Assembly: GCA_049840395.1 (NCBI GenBank) | Contig: JASGLD010000009.1 | Coordinates: 277,792 to 341,791 of the forward strand | Source: CAILZL01 sp049840395 | GTDB taxonomy: Bacteria; Pseudomonadota; Gammaproteobacteria; Steroidobacterales; Steroidobacteraceae | Direction: 5' to 3' | Length of the DNA stretch: 64,000 bases | Part shown: positions 1 to 9,124 of the stretch, one piece after another | How the letters are laid out: every line of letters starts with the position of its first letter | Numbering within the stretch: position 1 is the first letter of the stretch | Position numbers and translations under genes: made by a program | Notes under the pieces: model-generated | The model's input: the letters and a program-made list of their open reading frames with translations, nothing else | Told to the model about the DNA's origin: nothing | Database searches by the model: none

Positions 1-324
1 ATCCACGCAGAAATCGCGAATACCCCACGGCCGGTCTGCCGGTGGCAGAACACGTACACCATACTTATTACCGATATCTTTAGCGCAAACCTGTTGCCAC
101 CAGGATTCCACATCTTCGACCAACATGTGCATCATGAAATTTTCTGCATGCTGTTTCACGTAGAAGCGTTGCAGCAGGAAGCTGGATTTGCCTGCACGTA
201 GGTACGCCAAATCGTCCGAGAGCAATTCGAGTTCAAATCCCAGATCTACGTAGAAGCGCTTCGATAGTTCAAAGTCTTTCGCTGGAACGAAGGCTTTGAT
301 TTCCTGGGTGGCCATATTCGTCAT
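1..324 (-). CDS. VOC-family (glyoxalase/bleomycin-resistance fold) protein, C-terminus cut by window edge
   Basis: The first 108 codons are visible on the minus strand; the rest lies beyond base 1. The protein opens MTNMATQEIKAFVPAKDF and shows the alternating pattern of the vicinal-oxygen-chelate fold: a first beta strand with AFVPAKDFE, a helix with SKRFYVDLGF, then LAYLRAGKSSFLLQ and a second half containing HMLVEDVESWW. Such proteins act as glyoxalases, dioxygenases or drug-binding resistance proteins; nothing here fixes a substrate. The start at 324 is preceded by AGGGA at a good distance; the Met three codons later is the alternative. It is not part of the nitrate operon, whose last gene ends at 468. 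Confidence 0.7.
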   Translation of the reverse strand, partial: MTNMATQEIKAFVPAKDFELSKRFYVDLGFELELLSDDLAYLRAGKSSFLLQRFYVKQHAENFMMHMLVEDVESWWQQVCAKDIGNKYGVRVLPPADRPWGIRDFCVD

Positions 325-434
325 GATGTTTCCCTGTGATGGCTACGTGTATTGCTCACGCTAGATAATATGAAATCCATTGCCATGCAAGTGACGGCTA
401 CTCCTGGATAGCCTTGAGACGCCCTCTCCCTGGT

Positions 435-457
435 CCTCTCCCGTTCAACAGGAGAGG
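435..457. repeat. Palindromic intergenic element (CCTCTCC/GGAGAGG stem)
   Basis: A 7-bp perfect stem with a 9-base loop lies about 10 bases past the nasA stop codon, embedded in a pyrimidine-rich stretch. No T-run follows on either side, so it is more likely a REP-like element (which may still protect the transcript end) than a classical intrinsic terminator. It resembles the CCCTCCCCC...GGGGGAGGG elements near 31.3 and 41.2 kb. Confidence 0.45.
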
Positions 458-467
458 GAACCTGAGG

Positions 468-3152
468 TCAGGCCGCTCCCTGCGCCTTCTGTTCCAGCAA
501 AATAGTTTTCAATTCCGGAATACACGACCCACAGTTGGTCCCGGCCTTAAGTTGCTGACCTATCTGCTGCGGCGTGTTCAAGCCATGTTTCTTGATCGCT
601 GCACAGATGGTGTTGCGGCCGACGCCGAAGCAGGAACACACGGTGGGGCCGGCGTCGGCGGCGGGATCGACGGATCGTCCTGCCAATAGTCCGGCACGAT
701 CTGCATCATTGACCTTGTTCTTGATAAACAGGCTGGCTAGCCAGGAACGCGAGGGCAGGTCGGGACGCGGCGAAACATACACGCAGGCTTCGATGCGGTT
801 ATCGATGAGATAGGCGGCGCGATAGATGCGCGTGCCGACGTCGTAGTATTCGAGGAAATCGGCATCGGCATGTTCGGCGCCCAGCAGTTTGCGTGCCCAG
901 GGCGACCAGTCGGCATAGGCGCGGCGTCCGGCGATTTCATGGCGAATGAATTGTTCGCCTTGCGCTTGTGTCCACCAGATGGCGTCCTTGGTGATGATGT
1001 TCTGGCGTGACAGTAAGAAGCCCTGCCAGCTGACAATGAAGGATTCCACACGCACTGGTGTGTGTTTGAGTTCGGGTTCGCCGGAGATGGGGTCCACCAC
1101 CGGATTCACTACTGCGCCCACGCGTGCATCGGAGGAGAACGCGCCATTCCAGTGAATCGGCACGAAGATCATGCGGCGTTGCATTTCACCGCTGAACTTC
1201 AGACGCGCCACCATCGAGCCCCAGCGCGAGGTAACCCGCACCAATTCGTTTTCACGCACACCGTACAACAGAGCATCCTGCGGATGCATGTCCACATAGG
1301 GTTCGGGAATGTGATTGTTCAAACGTGCGGCCTTGCCGGTGCGCGTCATGGTGTGCCATTGATCGCGAATACGGCCGGTGTTGAGCACCAGTGGATACTC
1401 TTCATTGGTGGCGTGTTTCGGGAACACCGGCTTGGTGGGGACAAAGCGTGCCTTGTGATCGCCGAAGGAGAACTTGCCGGCGTCATACACACGTGCCGTG
1501 CCCACGCCGGCTTGCAGCACCGGCCATTGCACGGGTTGCAACGCATCGTATTCAGCGCGATTCAGCGTGCTGAGGCCACGGATGTTGAACACACGTTCGC
1601 CATTGTTTTCCGCAGCGGACAGACCCGCATGTTCCAGAAACACTTCATGCGAGGAGTTGAAGTTGAAACCCTGGGTGTAGCCCATGCGCTTGGCAACCTC
1701 GCACATGATCCACCAATCGGGCTTCACTTCGCCGGGCAGCGGCAGGAAGGCGCGTTGCCGTGAAATGCGGCGCTCCGAGTTGGTGACGGTGCCGTCCTTC
1801 TCGCCCCACGCCGCAGCCGGTAACAGCACATGTGCGCAATTGTTGGTGTCGGTGTTGATCACCACATCCGATGACACCACCAGTTCGCATTTCTCCAATG
1901 CGGCGCGCACCTTGTTGGCGTCGGGCAGGCTGACCACGGGATTGGTGGCCATCACCCATACGGCTTTCACCTTGCCGGCTTGAATGGCTTTGAACAGATC
2001 CACCGCTTTCAGGCCGGGCTTATCCGCAATGTGCGGACTATCCCAGTAGCTTTGCACGATGCGACGATGTCCGGCGTTATCCAGATCCATGTGCGCGGCC
2101 AGCATATTGGCCAGGCCGCCGACTTCACGGCCACCCATGGCATTGGGTTGGCCGGTGATGGAGAAGGGGCCCATGCCAGGCTTGCCGATGCGGCCCGTCA
2201 GCAGATGGCAGTTGATAATGGCATTGCACTTGTCCGTGCCCTGCGAAGATTGATTCACGCCTTGTGAGTACAGCGTGATCACACGTTCATTGCGTGCGAA
2301 CAGGCGATAGAACTCTTCCAGCGTGCCCTGGGTAATGCCGCAGGCCTTGGCCACCGAAGATACCGAACCGGCCGTGTTATCGGCCACGACCATGGCTTTT
2401 TCCAAGCCCTTGGTGTGTTGCTGGATATAGTCGACATCTTCCACGCCATGCTGATGCAGGAAGCTGAGCAGGCCATTGAACAGCCACACGTCGCTGCCGG
2501 CCTTGATGGGCAGGTGCAGATCGGCGTTCTCGCAAGTAGCCGTGCGACGCGGATCGATCACCACGATCTTCAAGTCGGGCCGTTGCTCCTTGGCCTTGAC
2601 GATGCGCTGGAACACGATGGGATGACACCACGCGGTGTTCGAACCCACCAGCACGATCAAATCGGCGTGATCGAAGTCATCGTAGTTGACCGGTACCACA
2701 TCTTCGCCGAAGGCGCGTTTGTAGCCGGCTACGGCCGAGGACATGCACAGACGCGAGTTGGTGTCGATGTTCGCCGAGCCGATGAAGCCCTTCATCAGTT
2801 TGTTGGCGATGTAGTAGTCCTCGGTGAGCAATTGCCCCGAGACATACAGGGCCACGGCATCGGGACCGTGTTCGTCGATGATCTTGCGAAAGCCACTGGC
2901 AACGCGATTCAGCGCAGTGTTCCAGCTGACATCGTTCCAGTTGCCTTCGGCACCGCGCATGCGCGGGGTCAGCAGTCGATCAGCGAGACCAAGTGTTTCG
3001 CCCAGTGCTGAACCCTTGGAGCACAGCCGGCCGTAATTAGCAGGATGTTCCATGTCACCGCTGACAGTGGGACCCTGTTTGCCCAGCGCGATCTTTACGC
3101 CGCAGCCGACGCCGCAATAGGGGCAGGTGGTTTTGATAGTGTCAGGGGACAT
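468..3152 (-). CDS. nasA: Assimilatory nitrate reductase, molybdopterin catalytic subunit NasA
   Basis: This cytoplasmic enzyme reduces nitrate to nitrite. At 894 residues it has the length of NasA proteins with a C-terminal iron-sulfur extension. The N-terminus carries the [4Fe-4S] motif with Cys10, Cys13, Cys17 and Cys44 (CPYCGVGC then RLCSKG), followed by the molybdopterin oxidoreductase core and the dinucleotide-binding domain (for example TNPVVSLPD and TGRIRDQWHTMTRTG). From about residue 838 there is a BFD-like [2Fe-2S] domain with VCSC and NCGSC. There is no Tat signal, as expected for the assimilatory type. It is the last gene of the leftward narK-nirB-reductase-nasA operon. A long hairpin repeat separates it from the reductase gene upstream, so its expression could be uncoupled or attenuated there. 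Confidence 0.95.
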   Translation of the reverse strand: MSPDTIKTTCPYCGVGCGVKIALGKQGPTVSGDMEHPANYGRLCSKGSALGETLGLADRLLTPRMRGAEGNWNDVSWNTALNRVASGFRKIIDEHGPDAVALYVSGQLLTEDYYIANKLMKGFIGSANIDTNSRLCMSSAVAGYKRAFGEDVVPVNYDDFDHADLIVLVGSNTAWCHPIVFQRIVKAKEQRPDLKIVVIDPRRTATCENADLHLPIKAGSDVWLFNGLLSFLHQHGVEDVDYIQQHTKGLEKAMVVADNTAGSVSSVAKACGITQGTLEEFYRLFARNERVITLYSQGVNQSSQGTDKCNAIINCHLLTGRIGKPGMGPFSITGQPNAMGGREVGGLANMLAAHMDLDNAGHRRIVQSYWDSPHIADKPGLKAVDLFKAIQAGKVKAVWVMATNPVVSLPDANKVRAALEKCELVVSSDVVINTDTNNCAHVLLPAAAWGEKDGTVTNSERRISRQRAFLPLPGEVKPDWWIMCEVAKRMGYTQGFNFNSSHEVFLEHAGLSAAENNGERVFNIRGLSTLNRAEYDALQPVQWPVLQAGVGTARVYDAGKFSFGDHKARFVPTKPVFPKHATNEEYPLVLNTGRIRDQWHTMTRTGKAARLNNHIPEPYVDMHPQDALLYGVRENELVRVTSRWGSMVARLKFSGEMQRRMIFVPIHWNGAFSSDARVGAVVNPVVDPISGEPELKHTPVRVESFIVSWQGFLLSRQNIITKDAIWWTQAQGEQFIRHEIAGRRAYADWSPWARKLLGAEHADADFLEYYDVGTRIYRAAYLIDNRIEACVYVSPRPDLPSRSWLASLFIKNKVNDADRAGLLAGRSVDPAADAGPTVCSCFGVGRNTICAAIKKHGLNTPQQIGQQLKAGTNCGSCIPELKTILLEQKAQGAA

Positions 3153-3163
3153 GAAGCTCTAAA

Positions 3164-3246
3164 CGTAGGTTGGGCTGAGTCCACGAAGCCCAACAATTAA
3201 TGCCAAATGTTGCAAGTTGGGCTTCGAAGACTCAGCCCAACCTACG
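3164..3246. repeat. Long palindromic repeat, CGTAGGTTGGGCTGAG family
   Basis: The arms run inward from CGTAGGTTGGGCTGAGT at the left and its exact complement at the right, then a second paired segment (CGAAGCCCAAC / GTTGGGCTTCG) around a short AT-rich loop. It sits inside the nitrate operon between the reductase and nasA genes. Related elements occur at 36911-37047 and 47047-47070, which makes it a dispersed family rather than an operon-specific signal. Confidence 0.8.
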
Positions 3247-3254
3247 CGAAAACC

Positions 3255-4826
3255 TCAAGCCGCCGACTCCGCATCCGCAAACGATTCACCGAACAACAGG
3301 CGGTCGCGAATGTTGCCGATGTCGCGGCCCTCGGTCATCAGCTCGAAGTACCACGGGCCATCCTTGGTGTCGCCGTACAGCACGCAGCCTTTCACCTGCG
3401 TGCCTTCGATGACGATACGCTTGTAGATGCCACGCTTCACGTCCTTCATCACCAGGGCTTCGCTGTTGGCGCCGCCGATGAAATCGCCGGCCGAGTACAG
3501 GTCGATGCCGGTGACCTTCAATTGCGTCGATAGAATCGAACCGCGGTAGTAAGCCACGCCGGACTCGGCCAGGTGCAGTGCGCAGATGCGCGCCTGTTCC
3601 CACAGCGGCGCCACCAAGCCATAAGTCATGCCGCGATGCTGCACGCATTCGCCCACCGAATAGATGCTGGGGTCGTAGGTCTGCATGCTGTCGTTGACCA
3701 CCACGCCGCGTTCGCAACGCAGGTTGGCCGATTGCGCCAGCTTGATGTTGGGACGAATGCCGGCGGCCATCACCACCAGGTCGGCATTGAGTTGTTCACC
3801 GTCTTCGAAACGAATGCCGGTGACGCGCTCGGTGCCGATCAACTCCACCGTCTTGGCCGGCATCTTGAAGTGCAGCCCACGTGATTCCAGCGAGGTCTTC
3901 AACATGTCGCCGGCCACTTTGTCGAGCTGGCGCTCCATCAAGTTGTCGAGCAGGTGCACCACGGTCACTTCCATGCCGCGCCGCTTCAGACCATAGGCCG
4001 CTTCCAGACCCAGCAGGCCGCCGCCGATGATGACGGCGTGCTTGTACTGCTTCGATGCAGACAGCATCGCATCGACATCGCCCAGATCGCGGAAGCTGAT
4101 CACGCCCTGCAGTTCCTTACCCGGCACCGGCAGGATGATGGGATTGGAGCCGGTGGCCAGCAGCAAACGGTCGTAAGCGAACTCGGCGCCGGAAGCAGTG
4201 ATCACCATGCGCTTGGTGCGGTCGATCTTCACCGCTTCATCGCCTGCATGCAGGTGAATGCCTTTCTCGGCATACCACTCGATGGGGTTGATCATGATGT
4301 CTTCGGCTTTCTTTTCGCCGGACAGAACGGGCGACAACAGTATGCGATTGTAGTTGCCATGCGGCTCGGCGCCGATCACGGTGATGTCGTACACGCCGGG
4401 CGCCATCTGCAACAGTTCTTCGACAGTGCGCATGCCGGCCATGCCATTGCCCACCACCACCAGCTTGCGACGACCGCCCTTGCGCAGCGCCGTGGCCTGC
4501 ACCCAGACAAAACCATCCTGCACACGCACCGGATAGGCGGAGATCGAGTTGTCCGGATCTTCCTGGCAACGACCAGTGAGCAGGTTGTAGTGATGCTTGT
4601 AGATGGGCGAGGCCACCACCAGCTCACCATTCAAATCACCCACCAGGCCACGCGAAATCACATTGGCTTCCGAGGCTGGATCGTAGTTGTCCACTGCGAA
4701 CGCCATATCGTCGAAACGAAAGACTGCGATCTGTTTACCTTCGATCAGTGCGCACACGCCGGTATTGGGCGTGATGTCATCGAAGGCGCAAACGCGGTGC
4801 CACAAACTTTTCACATCGCTCGCCAT
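3255..4826 (-). CDS. NirD-like Rieske-fold domain fused to a NirB/NasB-type FAD/NAD(P)H reductase
   Basis: The protein has 523 residues in two parts. Residues 1-107 match the nitrite reductase small subunit NirD: a Rieske fold in which the iron-sulfur ligands are gone (SPIYKHHYN at 73-81 sits where a Rieske protein has Cys and His). Residues about 120-500 are a pyridine-nucleotide disulfide oxidoreductase with two dinucleotide-binding loops (GNGMAG at 126-131 and GGGLLGLEAA from 268) and the SVGEC motif that marks the FAD domain of NirB and NasB. It lacks the siroheme and BFD parts of NirB. Its likely role is to pass NADH electrons to NasA, with the NirD part possibly serving NirB. The stop of nirB is 3 bases before this start, so the two genes are probably translationally coupled. 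Confidence 0.85.
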   Translation of the reverse strand: MASDVKSLWHRVCAFDDITPNTGVCALIEGKQIAVFRFDDMAFAVDNYDPASEANVISRGLVGDLNGELVVASPIYKHHYNLLTGRCQEDPDNSISAYPVRVQDGFVWVQATALRKGGRRKLVVVGNGMAGMRTVEELLQMAPGVYDITVIGAEPHGNYNRILLSPVLSGEKKAEDIMINPIEWYAEKGIHLHAGDEAVKIDRTKRMVITASGAEFAYDRLLLATGSNPIILPVPGKELQGVISFRDLGDVDAMLSASKQYKHAVIIGGGLLGLEAAYGLKRRGMEVTVVHLLDNLMERQLDKVAGDMLKTSLESRGLHFKMPAKTVELIGTERVTGIRFEDGEQLNADLVVMAAGIRPNIKLAQSANLRCERGVVVNDSMQTYDPSIYSVGECVQHRGMTYGLVAPLWEQARICALHLAESGVAYYRGSILSTQLKVTGIDLYSAGDFIGGANSEALVMKDVKRGIYKRIVIEGTQVKGCVLYGDTKDGPWYFELMTEGRDIGNIRDRLLFGESFADAESAA

Positions 4827-4828
4827 GA

Positions 4829-7388
4829 TTACACCGCCGCCTTCATTTTCTGATTCAAACGCTCTGCCAATTCATCGCTATTGGCCGGACGAATCTGGCC
4901 ACGCTCCTGCACGAACATCACGCGATTGTCTTTTTCATCGCTGTTGACGAAGTGACGGAAGCGCTTGAGGGTTTCCGGGTCGTTGATGGCTTTCTTCCAT
5001 TCGTCTTCGTAGGTGCCGACTACCAGCGCCATGTCTGCTTCCAGATCGGCGTTGATGCTCAGTTTGTCGTCGATGACCACCGACTTGAGATAGTCCAGGC
5101 CGCCTTCCATGTTTTCCATCCAGGTGGAGGTGCGCTGCAGACGATCGGCGGTACGCACATAGAACATCAGCACGCGGTCGATGTACTTGATCAGTGTTTC
5201 CTTATCCAGATCGCTGGCAAACAGATCGGCGTGGCGCGGCTTCATGCCGCCGTTGCCGCATACATAAAGGTTCCAGCCTCTTTCGGTGGCGATCACGCCG
5301 ATGTCCTTGCTCTGGGCTTCGGCGCATTCGCGGGTGCAGCCGGACACGGCGAACTTGATCTTGTGCGGCGAACGCAGACCCTTGTAACGATTCTCCAATT
5401 GAATCGCCAGGCCCACTGAATCTTGCACGCCATAACGACACCAGGTGGAACCCACGCAGGATTTCACGGTGCGCAGCGATTTGCCGTAGGCATGACCGGA
5501 TTCGAAACCGGCATCGGTGAGTTCCTTCCAGATCAGCGGCAGTTCGTGCACCTGCGCGCCGAACAGATCGATGCGCTGGCCGCCGGTGATCTTGGTGTAC
5601 AGGCCATACTTTTCGGCCACTTCGCCAATGATGATCAGTTGACGCGGTGTGAGTTCACCGCCGGCAATGCGCGGCACCACCGAGTACGTGCCGTTCTTCT
5701 GCATGTTGGCCATGTAGTAGTCATTGGTGTCCTGCAACATGGCGCGGTCCTTACGCAGCACGAACTCGTTGTACACCGAGGCCATGATGGAGCCCACTGC
5801 CGGTTTGCAGATATCGCAGCCATGACCACGACCATGCTTCTTCACCAGTTCATCGAAGGTCTTGATCTGACCTACTTTGACCAGGTGGAACAATTCCTGG
5901 CGCGAGTACTTGAAGTGTTCGCAGATGTGGTTAGCGACGGTAACGCCACGGCTTTCCAGTTCTGCTTTAAGAATTTGACCCACCAGCGTAGTGCAGCCGC
6001 CGCATGAAGTGCCGGCCTTGGTGCACTTCTTCAATGCGCCCAGTGAAGTGTTACCAGCATTCGATGGCGGCGCACAGGTCGCCCTTGCTGACGTTGTTGC
6101 ATGAACAGATTTGTGCGGAGTTGGGCAGTGCCGCCACACCCAGTGCAGCAGGCTTCTTACCGCTGCCTTCGATGGCAGGCAGGATGAGTTCTTCCGGATG
6201 TTCCGGTAGCTCCATGGCATTGAGCATCATCTGCAACCAGTTGCCATAGTCGGCCGCATCGCCGACCAGAATGCCGCCCAGCAGATACTTGCCGTCTTCG
6301 CTCACCACCAGCTTCTTGTAGATCTGCTTGCGTTCATCGACGAAGGAATAAGCCCGCGAGCCGGGCGCCAGGCACAGTGCATCGCCCAGCGAAGCCACAT
6401 CCACGCCCATGAGTTTCAACTTGGTGCTCATGTCGGCGCCGGTGAAGGCGGCATCTTTACCGATCATGTGATTGATGGCGGTCTGCGCCATTTGATAGCC
6501 GGGCGCGACCAATCCGAAAATCTTGCCGCTCCACAGCGCGCATTCGCCGATGGCGTACACATCGGCATGCGAGGTCTGGCATTGGTTGTTCACTACGATG
6601 CCGCCGCGTGGACCGATCTCCAAGCCAGTGGCCTTGGCCAGCGCATCCTGCGGGCGAATACCGGCAGAGAACACGATCATGTCGGTTTCCAGCACACTGC
6701 CGTCGGCGAACACCATCTTGTGGCGGCCATTAGCACCGTCAACGATTTCTTTAGTGTTCTTGCCGGTGTGTACTTTCACGCCCAGTTCTTCGATCTTCTT
6801 GCGCAGGATCATGCCGCCGGCATCGTCCAGCTGCACCGCCATCAGGCGCGAGGCGAATTCAACTACATGCGTTTCCACGCCGAGATCCTTCAAGGCTTTT
6901 GCTGCTTCAAGACCGAGCAGGCCGCCGCCGATGACAACACCGGACTTGCTGACTTTACCAGCCGCAGTAATGGCTTCCAGATCTTCAATGGTGCGATAAA
7001 CAAGACAGTGTTCGCGGTTGTAGCCGGGCACCGGCGGCACGAAGGGATAGGAACCCGTGGCCAGCACCAGCTTGTCGTAATTCAGTTCATGACCTTGCGA
7101 TGACTTCACCAACTTGTTGGCAAGATTGATGTGCTCGGCCTTGGCATTCAAGTGCAGCGCGATGCTGTGATTCTCGAAGAAGCCTTCTTTCACCAGCGAC
7201 AGATCTTCGGCAGTCTTGCCGGAGAAGTAACCGGACAACTGCACGCGGTCGTAAGCGGGGCGCGGTTCTTCGCACAGCACGGTCACTTCATATAGACCGC
7301 GCTGATATTCCGGCGTGGCCACCAGCGATTCCAGATAGCGATGGCCCACCATGCCATTGCCGATCACTACAATTTTCTGTGTGCTCAT
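4829..7388 (-). pseudogene. nirB: Nitrite reductase (NADH) large subunit NirB, split by a one-base frameshift near 6059
   Basis: Two adjacent reading frames together make one full-length NirB of about 852 residues. The first (6051-7388) holds the FAD/NADH domain (GNGMVG at residue 10, GGGLLGLEAAKAL) and runs into the BFD [2Fe-2S] domain at ICSCNNVSKGDLC, where it stops after AAIECW. The second frame resumes exactly there with AGNTSLGALKKC and CTKAGTSCGGC, followed by the ferredoxin-like half and the siroheme/[4Fe-4S] motif SGCTRECAEAQSKD. Removing one T (plus-strand position 6059) restores AAIEAGNTSLG, the sequence expected in the family. The enzyme would reduce nitrite to ammonium in the cytoplasm. 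No other damage is seen, so a sequencing error or a very recent mutation is as likely as a dead gene. Confidence 0.85.
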
Positions 7389-7404
7389 GAGAATTCTCTT
7401 GTAA

Positions 7405-8748
7405 TCAGGCGGCTTCGGACGCGGCGTTCATGACTTCGGCTTGCTGCTTGTGTTGCAGGGCCAGGGCATAGGCTTCGCGTTCGGCGGCCTTGTGGGTGGC
7501 AGTGAAGCGCACGGCGATGGCGCATACCGCGCTGGCGGTGACCAACAAGCCCAGTGTGAACAAGCCATCCTGTGTAGTGACGCTGCCCTTCATCAGGAAG
7601 CCTGCCGCGACTGCGCCGACATTGCCGCCGGCACCGATAATTCCGGATACGCCGCCCTTGGCCTTGTTGTTGATGAAAGGCGTCAAGCTGTAAGTCGCAC
7701 CGCAGGCCATGTGCGTGAACAAACCAAACACAATCATGGTGACGAAGGCGGCCGAGGCGCTGCCGGACTTGGCGAACAGGGTCAGGCCAATACCTTCAAG
7801 CAGAATCAGCAAGAACAACCAGGTGGTGCGGCCATCCAGACCCTTGCTATGTGCCAGCTTGTCGGAGACCAGGCCGCCCAATGCGCGTGCGAACAAGGCC
7901 AACAGACCGAAGCAGCCCACATACAAACCGGCAGTCTTCACATCGAGCTGGAATTGATCGACGAAGTAGACCGAGGCCATGTTGTGAATGGTCAGTTCCA
8001 CGCCGAAGCAGGCGCCGTAGGTGACGAACAACATCCACACGCGATAGTCGCGCGCTGCCAGCATGAAGCTCTGCCAGCCGCTCAAACCCTTCGCGTCGTC
8101 GTGATGCGGCAAGTCTTTGAGATTGCCGCGCGGTGTGTCCTTGGCATTGCGGTAGTAGAACACCGCCATGATCAACATCATCACGCCCGGCACGAACATG
8201 GCGATGCGCCAACCCATGGCCTGCTCGACACCGAAGCTGGTGATGGCCGCAACGATCAACGGCATCAGCGCCTGCGTGGCGCCACCGCCGGCATTACCCC
8301 AACCCGCAACCGTGGCATTGGCCGTGCCCACTACGTTCGGAGCAAACATCGTCGAGGTATGTAGCTGCGTGATGACGAACGAGGCGCCGATGGCACCGAT
8401 GCACAGACGAAAGAACAGAAAGGCTTCGTAGCTATGCGTGAAGGCAATGCCCATCACCGGTATCGCGCCCAGCGCCAGCATCCACGTATAAGTGAGACGA
8501 GCGCCGAACTTGTCGCACAGCGGACCGACCAGCAGTCGCACCAGGATGGTCACCATCACTGCAGCGATGTTGATGTTGGCCAGTTGATCTTTCGTCAGGC
8601 CCAGATCGTTACGAATGATGGGCATCAACGGTGCGACGGCAAACCAGGCGAAGAAGCAGACGAAGAACGCCATCCATGCCAGATGAAACGCTCGCATCGG
8701 AATCGTGGTGAAGTTCAACAGCTGTATGCGAGTGGCGCGACCGTTCAT
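7405..8748 (-). CDS. narK: Nitrate/nitrite transporter, NarK/NasA MFS family
   Basis: A 447-residue protein with about twelve hydrophobic segments and the features of the nitrate/nitrite porter family: AWMAFFVCFFAWFAVAPL in helix 1 and the glycine-rich nitrate signatures AGWGNAGGGATQALMP in helix 5 and GVSGIIGAGGNVGAV in helix 11. It imports nitrate (and may exchange nitrite) across the inner membrane. It is the first gene of the assimilation operon, directly behind the sigma-54 promoter, leader hairpins and terminator at 8773-8926. nirB begins 17 bases after its stop. Having both this porter and the Nrt ABC system is common where high- and low-affinity uptake are combined. Confidence 0.93.
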   Translation of the reverse strand: MNGRATRIQLLNFTTIPMRAFHLAWMAFFVCFFAWFAVAPLMPIIRNDLGLTKDQLANINIAAVMVTILVRLLVGPLCDKFGARLTYTWMLALGAIPVMGIAFTHSYEAFLFFRLCIGAIGASFVITQLHTSTMFAPNVVGTANATVAGWGNAGGGATQALMPLIVAAITSFGVEQAMGWRIAMFVPGVMMLIMAVFYYRNAKDTPRGNLKDLPHHDDAKGLSGWQSFMLAARDYRVWMLFVTYGACFGVELTIHNMASVYFVDQFQLDVKTAGLYVGCFGLLALFARALGGLVSDKLAHSKGLDGRTTWLFLLILLEGIGLTLFAKSGSASAAFVTMIVFGLFTHMACGATYSLTPFINNKAKGGVSGIIGAGGNVGAVAAGFLMKGSVTTQDGLFTLGLLVTASAVCAIAVRFTATHKAAEREAYALALQHKQQAEVMNAASEAA

Positions 8749-8772
8749 TGCTAGCCTCGAAACCTTCCGACC

Positions 8773-8834
8773 AAAAAAAACGCCGCGCGAAGATCAGAAA
8801 AGCCCGGAGTGCTCAACTGACATTCGGCGGCGTT
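8773..8834 (-). terminator. Leader terminator (attenuator) of the narK-nirB-nasA operon
   Basis: Read on the minus strand, arms AACGCCGC (8834-8827) and GCGGCGTT (8786-8779) pair perfectly around a roughly 40-base loop and are followed directly by a run of T, ending 24 bases before the narK start. A terminator placed between promoter and first gene implies antitermination control; the NasT protein encoded at 18.1 kb is the natural candidate. Confidence 0.8.
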
Positions 8835-8840
8835 GCCAAG

Positions 8841-8897
8841 GAGGTCCCTCGCCAGAAGGAGAGACCTCACCAGAGTTGCGGGGGGATGCGAACTCTG
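8841..8897 (-). promoter_or_regulatory. Two leader RNA hairpins, probable NasT (ANTAR) target region
   Basis: On the minus strand the leader first forms a 7-bp stem (CAGAGTT/AACTCTG, 8897-8871), then a 10-bp stem (GAGGTCTCTC/GAGGGACCTC, 8868-8841) just ahead of the terminator. One pair in the second stem is a G-U wobble only if the minus strand is transcribed, which supports the direction. The tandem-hairpin-then-terminator layout matches leaders bound by ANTAR antiterminators, but the loop bases here do not show the usual A1/G4 hexaloop clearly. Confidence 0.55.
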
Positions 8898-8910
8898 TTG
8901 CATCTATCAA

Positions 8911-8926
8911 TGCAATGGCTGTGCCA
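8911..8926 (-). promoter_or_regulatory. Sigma-54 promoter of the narK operon
   Basis: The minus strand reads TGGCACAGCCATTGCA, an exact match to the -24/-12 consensus TGGCAC-N5-TTGCA. Transcription should begin near 8900, giving a leader of about 150 bases that contains the hairpins and terminator listed above. Confidence 0.85.
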
Positions 8927-9031
8927 GCAGGGATGTCTATTGCGAATCAGTAACTTAGCTGGGGTTTTCTGCGTATTGGCGCTAATAAAGCTCTTTTGTT
9001 GTGCTCAAACAGCGCAGTACTACATCACGCT

Positions 9032-9048
9032 CGCACGTTTTTTGTGCG
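9032..9048. promoter_or_regulatory. NtrC-like enhancer site upstream of the sigma-54 promoter
   Basis: CGCAC and GTGCG half-sites form a dyad with a 7-base spacer, the geometry of NtrC sites (GCAC and GTGC half-sites). It lies about 130-150 bases upstream of the predicted start, a normal enhancer distance. The match is one site only and is inferred. Confidence 0.45.
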
Positions 9049-9124
9049 GTGCGACAGTGCAGTGTAGGCTGTTACTTCGATGCAGTTCAGTGTCCATTGT
9101 TTATTGTCGACTGCCACTCAAACT

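Noticed and set aside
435..457. Intrinsic terminator of the nitrate operon
   Set aside because: The hairpin is well placed but lacks a T-run on the minus strand; it is listed as a repeat instead.
414..689. Plus-strand frames over nasA, and the many similar antisense frames over the nir, nas and nrt genes
   Set aside because: They run opposite to clearly conserved enzymes and have no homology or ribosome binding site; high GC makes such open frames common.
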